A DNA stretch of 38,387 nucleotides from Clostridia bacterium (GTDB lineage: Bacteria > Bacillota > Clostridia > Christensenellales > Aristaeellaceae), in the NCBI GenBank assembly GCA_017512805.1, contig JAFWES010000041.1, positions 1 to 38,387 on the forward strand, given 5' to 3'. Below are positions 34,527-38,387 of the stretch, piece after piece. The position numbers and the translations under genes are program-made. The notes beneath the pieces are model-generated. The model saw only the letters and a program-made list of their open reading frames with translations, was not told the origin of the DNA and did no database searches. Every line of letters starts with the position of its first letter. Within the stretch, counting starts at the first letter, position 1.

Positions 34527-34573
34527 AGAAAGGCGCTTCTCCGCTCCTTATGGGCAGGGAGAAGCGCCTTTCT
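34527..34573 (+). terminator. Terminator between the AAK gene and ctsR
   Basis: A 16-bp stem (AGAAAGGCGCTTCTCC with its complement) around a 15-base loop. The U-run is part of the stem (TTTCT), so it may serve both directions. Confidence 0.75.
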
Positions 34574-34595
34574 GGTTATGGAGCAAATTTTATGC

Positions 34596-34624
34596 TTGTC
34601 AACGCACTAAAAAGATGATAGAAT
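34596..34624 (+). promoter_or_regulatory. Promoter of the ctsR-clpC operon
   Basis: -35 TTGTCA (34596-34601), 17-bp spacer, -10 TAGAAT (34619-34624). Confidence 0.7.
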
Positions 34625-34629
34625 CAGAA

Positions 34630-34646
34630 AGTCAAAGAAAGTCAAT
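34630..34646 (+). promoter_or_regulatory. CtsR box
   Basis: AGTCAAA-GAA-AGTCAAT, a direct repeat of the CtsR heptad with 3-base spacing, against the consensus A/GGTCAAA-N3-A/GGTCAAA. It covers the predicted transcription start, the position needed for autorepression. Confidence 0.85.
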
Positions 34647-34673
34647 TTGTATTGGCTTTTGGAGAAGGGAGAG

Positions 34674-35198
34674 ATGGACGTGAGGATCAGTGATTCGATT
34701 GAGCGATTTATCAAGGAAATGCTGGGGGAGGATTCCCAGGAGGTAGAGCTGCGCCGCAACGAGCTGGCGGAATACTTTGGGTGCGCACCCAGTCAGATCA
34801 ACTATGTGCTGGCGACCCGTTTCTCCCCCTCTCAGGGGTATATGACCGAGAGCCACCGGGGCGGCGGGGGATACATCCGGATTGTCCGGGTGGTGGAAAC
34901 GGGACGGCAGAAAATGGCGTACCTGGTTCGGGACCGGATCGGCGATGCGATCAGCGAAGAGGAAGCGCTGCGAATTATCGGACATCTGCGGGAGAGCGGG
35001 AACGCCGACGAAGGGGAGGCGGCCGTCATGACTGCGGCGGTCAGCGGGAAGGCCCTGGCCGTGCCCCTGACCCCGGAGGTCAAGAACGTATTGAGGGCGA
35101 GGATCCTCAAATCCATGATCCTGGTTCTGGCCAACCAGAACCTGCAAAAGACAGTGACGGAGGAAAAACATGCTTTGCGAACAGTGCCAGAAAAATGA
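34674..35198 (+). CDS. ctsR: Heat-shock repressor CtsR
   Basis: A 174-residue class III heat-shock repressor. It binds the CtsR box and releases it on heat. The start at 34674 follows GGAGAAGGG. The N-terminal winged helix holds the family signature PSQINYVLATRFSPSQGY followed by SHRGGGGYIRI. The C-terminal domain, about 80 residues, is longer than in B. subtilis CtsR (154). It overlaps the McsA-ClpC gene by 29 bp, so their synthesis is coupled. Confidence 0.93.
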   Translation: MDVRISDSIERFIKEMLGEDSQEVELRRNELAEYFGCAPSQINYVLATRFSPSQGYMTESHRGGGGYIRIVRVVETGRQKMAYLVRDRIGDAISEEEALRIIGHLRESGNADEGEAAVMTAAVSGKALAVPLTPEVKNVLRARILKSMILVLANQNLQKTVTEEKHALRTVPEK

Positions 35199-37929
35199 AG
35201 CGAACTTTACCATGTCCGTCATCTCGGAAGGGGAGAACACGACCCGTCACCTGTGCGCGGACTGCTTCAGCCGGATGAACGCGGATCTCATGAAGGGGAA
35301 TCTGCGGAGCTTTTTGAGTACCATGCTGGGAGCAATTCAGGCGAACCAGCGGACCAACAGCGAGGAAAGAAAGGAATTTTCAATGCCCATATTCGGACGG
35401 TTTACCCAGAAGGCCCAACAGACGCTCCAGCTGGCCCAGCGGATCGCCGCGGACCTGCAAATGCCCTACGTGGGGACGGAGCATATCCTGCTGGCCCTGC
35501 TGAAGAACAACGATCCGGTTCCCGGACCCGTGGCGGAGAAGCTGAGCTTTGACAAAGTCATCGGCGAGATTCAGGAGCGCCTTTCCGAAAACGGGGAAGG
35601 GGAGAGAAGGGCCTCGGGCCGGATTGAGATGAGCCCCCGGGGAAAGAAACTGCTGGAGACCAGCGTTATCGAGAGCCGGAAGCTCGGACAGGGTTTTGTG
35701 ACGGTGGAGCATTTCTGGCTGGCGCTGCTGGGCAGTGACGACGGGGTGGCGGGAGCCATCCTTCGCAAGGCGGGAGTAGACTGTTCGGCGGCCCGGGAGG
35801 AGATTCTCCGCAACATGCGGGATCAGGCTTCTTCGGGGGATAACCAGCGGGGAAACCAGCGCGGAAACATGGGCTTCTTTCCCTTTATGGCGCAGGTGCA
35901 GGCCGGGAACCGGGGACAGCAGAACGATCATTCGGCGCTGGACCAGTTTTGCCGGGATCTGACGGGAGCGGCGGAAAAGAACGAACTGGATCCGGTCATC
36001 GGCCGGGACGCGGAAATCCAGCGGATCATCCAGATTCTGATCCGGCGGACGAAGAACAATCCTGTGCTGATCGGGGAGCCCGGCGTAGGCAAGAGCGCTG
36101 TGGTGGAAGGGCTGGCCCAGCGGATCGTGCAGGGCAACGTGCCGGAAATGCTGCTGGGAAAGCGGGTTCTGAGCCTGGATATGGGAAGCCTGGTGGCCGG
36201 AACCAAATATCGGGGCGAATTCGAAGAGCGGCTGAAAAACATGATGGACGAGCTGCGCAAAGCCGGCAACGTGCTGCTGTTCATGGATGAAATGCATACC
36301 ATCATCGGCGCGGGGAACAGCGAAGGAGGGCTGGACGCGGCGAACATCCTGAAGCCGGCGCTGAGCCGGGGGGAAATCCAGTGCATCGGGGCGACCACCC
36401 TGGATGAATACCGGAAACATATCGAAAAGGACTCCGCCCTGGAACGGCGGTTTCAGCCTGTGACGGTGGAGGAGCCCTCGGCGGAGGAGACGCTGAGCAT
36501 CCTGTGCGGGCTGCGGGATAAATACGAAGCCCACCATAAGGTCCGGATTACCGATGAGGCGCTGGCTGCGGCGGTGAAGCTCAGCAGCCGGTATATTCCC
36601 GACCGGTTCCTGCCGGACAAGGCGGTGGACCTGATGGATGAAGCGGCCAGCCGGGTTCGGATTCAGGCTTGCACCACCCCGCCGGACCTTCGCGAACAGG
36701 AGAAGCGGCTGGAAGCGGTGCAGATCGAAAAAAACGAAGCCATCGCCCATCAGAACTTTGAAAAGGCGGCCGCCCTGCGGGATCAGGAGCAGCATCTGAC
36801 CAAAGAGATGGAAAAGAAACGCGCGGCGTGGAACCGTTCCCAGAGCACCGCTCGGGACGTGGTGACCGAGGACGACATCGCGCAGGTGGTTTCCCTCTGG
36901 ACCGGGATTCCCGTCAGCCGGATGACGGAAACGGAAGCCAGGAAGCTGATGAAGCTGGAAAAGACCCTGCATGAGCGGCTGGTGGGACAGGAAGAGGCCG
37001 TTTCCGCGGTGGCCAGGGCCATTCGCAGGGCCCGGGCCGGCCTGAAGGATCCCCGGCGGCCGATCGGCAGCTTCATCTTCCTGGGCCCCACCGGCGTGGG
37101 AAAGACGGAACTGTGCAAGGCGCTGGGCGAGGCCATGTTCGGGGACGAGGACGCGGTGATCAGGCTGGACATGAGCGAATATATGGAGAAGCATACCGTG
37201 TCCAGACTGGTGGGGTCCCCTCCCGGCTATGTGGGATATGAAGAAGGCGGACAGCTGACGGAGGCGGTTCGGCGGAAGCCCTACAGCGTGGTGCTGCTGG
37301 ATGAGGTGGAAAAGGCCCATCCGGATGTATTCAACATTCTGCTGCAAATTCTGGAGGACGGGAGGCTGACGGACAACACGGGCCGGGTGGTTTCCTTCCA
37401 GAATACCATCGTCGTCATGACCTCCAACGCCGGCGCCCATACCATTGCCAGCAGCCGCACCATGGGATTCGGGGCGGAAGGATCCAGGAGCCTGGCGGAC
37501 TACGAGGCCATGAAGGACTCGGTCATGAAGGAGGTCAAAGACCTGTTCCGGCCGGAATTCGTGAACAGGGTGGATGAGCTGATCGTATTCCATGCCCTGA
37601 CGGAGGAGGATATCCTGCAGATTACGGAGATGATGCTCAGGCAGGTGGCGGAGCGGCTGAAGGAACGCGACATCAAACTGACATGGGACAAGCCGGTGCG
37701 GGAGAAACTGGCGAAGGAAGGGTATGACCCGAAATTCGGGGCGAGACCCTTGCGGCGGCTGATTCAGCGGACGGTGGAAGATACGCTGTCCGAGGCGCTG
37801 CTGGAGGGAAAAGTGACGCTGGGACAGCCCGTGCGGCTGGGAGTCAGGGGCGGAGAAATTATCATCCGGGAACAGAAAGTTCCCGCAGACCCGAAACTCT
37901 CGAAGGAGATTGACAGAAAAATAACTTAA
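35170..37929 (+). CDS. clpC: McsA zinc finger fused in frame to ClpC
   Basis: A 919-residue frame. GGAGG lies 6 bases before the ATG at 35170. Residues 1-71 are the first half of Mcs[10 protein letters not shown] and HLCADCF, a two-Cys-pair zinc finger. From about residue 72 ([15 protein letters not shown]) a normal ClpC follows: N-domain with two repeats ([11 protein letters not shown] and [11 protein letters not shown], which keep the Glu of the phosphoarginine sites), AAA1 with Walker A GEPGVGKS (from 302), a UVR-like middle domain ([19 protein letters not shown]), and AAA2 with Walker A GPTGVGKT (from 639) and [11 protein letters not shown]. An internal ATG at 35383 with AAAGGA could also give a free ClpC of 848 residues. 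ClpC unfolds proteins for ClpP. The usual mcsB kinase gene is absent from the operon. Confidence 0.88.
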   Translation: MLCEQCQKNEANFTMSVISEGENTTRHLCADCFSRMNADLMKGNLRSFLSTMLGAIQANQRTNSEERKEFSMPIFGRFTQKAQQTLQLAQRIAADLQMPYVGTEHILLALLKNNDPVPGPVAEKLSFDKVIGEIQERLSENGEGERRASGRIEMSPRGKKLLETSVIESRKLGQGFVTVEHFWLALLGSDDGVAGAILRKAGVDCSAAREEILRNMRDQASSGDNQRGNQRGNMGFFPFMAQVQAGNRGQQNDHSALDQFCRDLTGAAEKNELDPVIGRDAEIQRIIQILIRRTKNNPVLIGEPGVGKSAVVEGLAQRIVQGNVPEMLLGKRVLSLDMGSLVAGTKYRGEFEERLKNMMDELRKAGNVLLFMDEMHTIIGAGNSEGGLDAANILKPALSRGEIQCIGATTLDEYRKHIEKDSALERRFQPVTVEEPSAEETLSILCGLRDKYEAHHKVRITDEALAAAVKLSSRYIPDRFLPDKAVDLMDEAASRVRIQACTTPPDLREQEKRLEAVQIEKNEAIAHQNFEKAAALRDQEQHLTKEMEKKRAAWNRSQSTARDVVTEDDIAQVVSLWTGIPVSRMTETEARKLMKLEKTLHERLVGQEEAVSAVARAIRRARAGLKDPRRPIGSFIFLGPTGVGKTELCKALGEAMFGDEDAVIRLDMSEYMEKHTVSRLVGSPPGYVGYEEGGQLTEAVRRKPYSVVLLDEVEKAHPDVFNILLQILEDGRLTDNTGRVVSFQNTIVVMTSNAGAHTIASSRTMGFGAEGSRSLADYEAMKDSVMKEVKDLFRPEFVNRVDELIVFHALTEEDILQITEMMLRQVAERLKERDIKLTWDKPVREKLAKEGYDPKFGARPLRRLIQRTVEDTLSEALLEGKVTLGQPVRLGVRGGEIIIREQKVPADPKLSKEIDRKIT

Positions 37930-37942
37930 AATGTTTTTCTGT
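37913..37942 (+). terminator. Possible weak terminator after clpC
   Basis: ACAGAAAAA and TTTTTCTGT pair (9 bp, AT-rich) around a 12-base loop. It overlaps the end of the coding region. Confidence 0.35.
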
Positions 37943-37958
37943 TGTATTTGAAAAAGGC

Positions 37959-37987
37959 TTGACAGCAGAGGAAAAAGCGGATAAAAT
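37959..37987 (+). promoter_or_regulatory. Promoter of tRNA-Gly and tuf
   Basis: -35 TTGACA (37959-37964), 17-bp spacer, -10 TAAAAT (37982-37987). This near-consensus promoter suits a highly expressed translation operon. Confidence 0.75.
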
Positions 37988-38030
37988 ATGCCTCGTTCGC
38001 AAGACTTCAAGGGCTTGTGATGCGGCATAT

Positions 38031-38104
38031 GCAGGTGTAGCTCAATGGCAGAGCCCCAGCTTCCCAAGCTGGTCACGTGGGTTCGATTCCCATCACCTGC
38101 TCCA
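38031..38104 (+). tRNA. tRNA-Gly(CCC)
   Basis: A full cloverleaf folds: acceptor GCAGGTG with CACCTGC, D-arm GCTC/GAGC, anticodon stem CCAGC/GCTGG with loop TTCCCAA (anticodon CCC, 38063-38065), T-arm GTGGG-TTCGATT-CCCAT, then encoded CCA. It reads GGG glycine codons, which are frequent in this GC-rich genome. It lies 69 bp before tuf and is probably co-transcribed with it. Confidence 0.95.
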
Positions 38105-38172
38105 TTTTCGCATCATCGGCTCGGAAGCAAGGCTTCGCTTTTGAGCGAGATTTTGAAGGAGGACTGATAACC

Positions 38173-38387
38173 ATGGCGAAAGAAAAGTTTGAGCGGACTA
38201 AACCGCATGTTAACATCGGCACCATCGGACACGTGGATCACGGCAGGACGACGCTGACCGCCGCCATCACCATGACCCTGGCCACCAAGGGTGAAGCCCA
38301 GGCCATGCGGTATGATGAAATCGACAAGGCCCCCGAAGAGAAGGCGCGCGGAATCACGATCAACACCGCGCACGTGGAATACGAGAC
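38173..38387 (+). CDS. tuf: Elongation factor Tu, start only
   Basis: The first 71 codons of EF-Tu, cut by the window end. AAGGAGG lies about 11 bases upstream. It opens [20 protein letters not shown] and holds the switch-I segment [21 protein letters not shown]. The G1 loop reads GHVDHGRTT: the Lys of the universal GHVDHGKT is an Arg (codon AGG). That Lys contacts the GTP phosphates and is essentially invariant in EF-Tu. Either this copy is altered, or the base is a sequencing error (AAG to AGG). Confidence 0.9.
   Translation, partial: MAKEKFERTKPHVNIGTIGHVDHGRTTLTAAITMTLATKGEAQAMRYDEIDKAPEEKARGITINTAHVEYE

Noticed and set aside
35380-38076. Long open frame on the minus strand, 898 codons
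   Set aside because: It runs antisense through clpC and is a composition effect of this GC-rich gene. No ribosome site, no recognisable domain, and the plus-strand protein is certain.

Overview
The window looks like a piece of chromosome from a GC-rich member of the Bacillota (class Clostridia; a gut or rumen Christensenellales-type organism is plausible but cannot be proven from 38 kb). The evidence is a ctsR-clpC heat-shock operon with a CtsR box, a perfect CIRCE (HrcA) operator, RqcH, MutS2, a two-clade-type PurA, OmpR-type two-component genes, strong AGGAGG ribosome sites and sigma-70-like promoters with 17-bp spacers.

Positions 1 to about 10,100 are accessory DNA, visibly less GC-rich than the rest. 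They hold the first 14 codons of a minus-strand gene behind a promoter with a palindromic operator, a C-terminally truncated Type III-like Mod methyltransferase with its XRE regulator, a secreted BspA-type leucine-rich-repeat protein with four 97-residue repeats, a small phage/ICE-type gene, a 5'-truncated ISAs1-family transposase, a frameshifted fragment, and a duplicated tetR/CPBP-protease locus. One copy of that locus is reduced to its promoter and gene ends and now sits directly upstream of an ABC exporter. A tRNA-like T-arm fragment and a strong bidirectional terminator mark the right edge.

Positions 10.2 to 38.4 kb are ordinary chromosomal backbone. In order they hold a minus-strand DegV protein divergent from an esterase-like hydrolase, a large adenosine-deaminase-family protein with a SLOG-like C-terminal domain, a GH4 glycosidase, then purA-purB, an orphan DNA methyltransferase, a Cys-rich protein, rqcH, a hemolysin-III protein and recA. 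These are followed by htpG on the minus strand under CIRCE control, mutS2 broken by one extra base, a translationally coupled response regulator / serine hydrolase / histidine kinase operon, a degenerate shikimate-kinase-like protein, an amino-acid-kinase-family protein, ctsR, an in-frame McsA-ClpC fusion, tRNA-Gly(CCC) and the start of tuf.

How they fit together: purA and purB convert IMP to AMP, and the neighbouring deaminase-like protein probably acts on adenine nucleosides or nucleotides. HtpG, CtsR and ClpC are the protein-quality-control set, under two separate heat-shock repressors, and RqcH handles stalled ribosomes. The best candidates for undescribed biology are the deaminase/SLOG-like protein, the McsA-ClpC fusion without mcsB in the operon, and the serine hydrolase inside a two-component operon. 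Two oddities, the mutS2 frameshift and an Arg in the EF-Tu P-loop, could be real or could be sequence errors.
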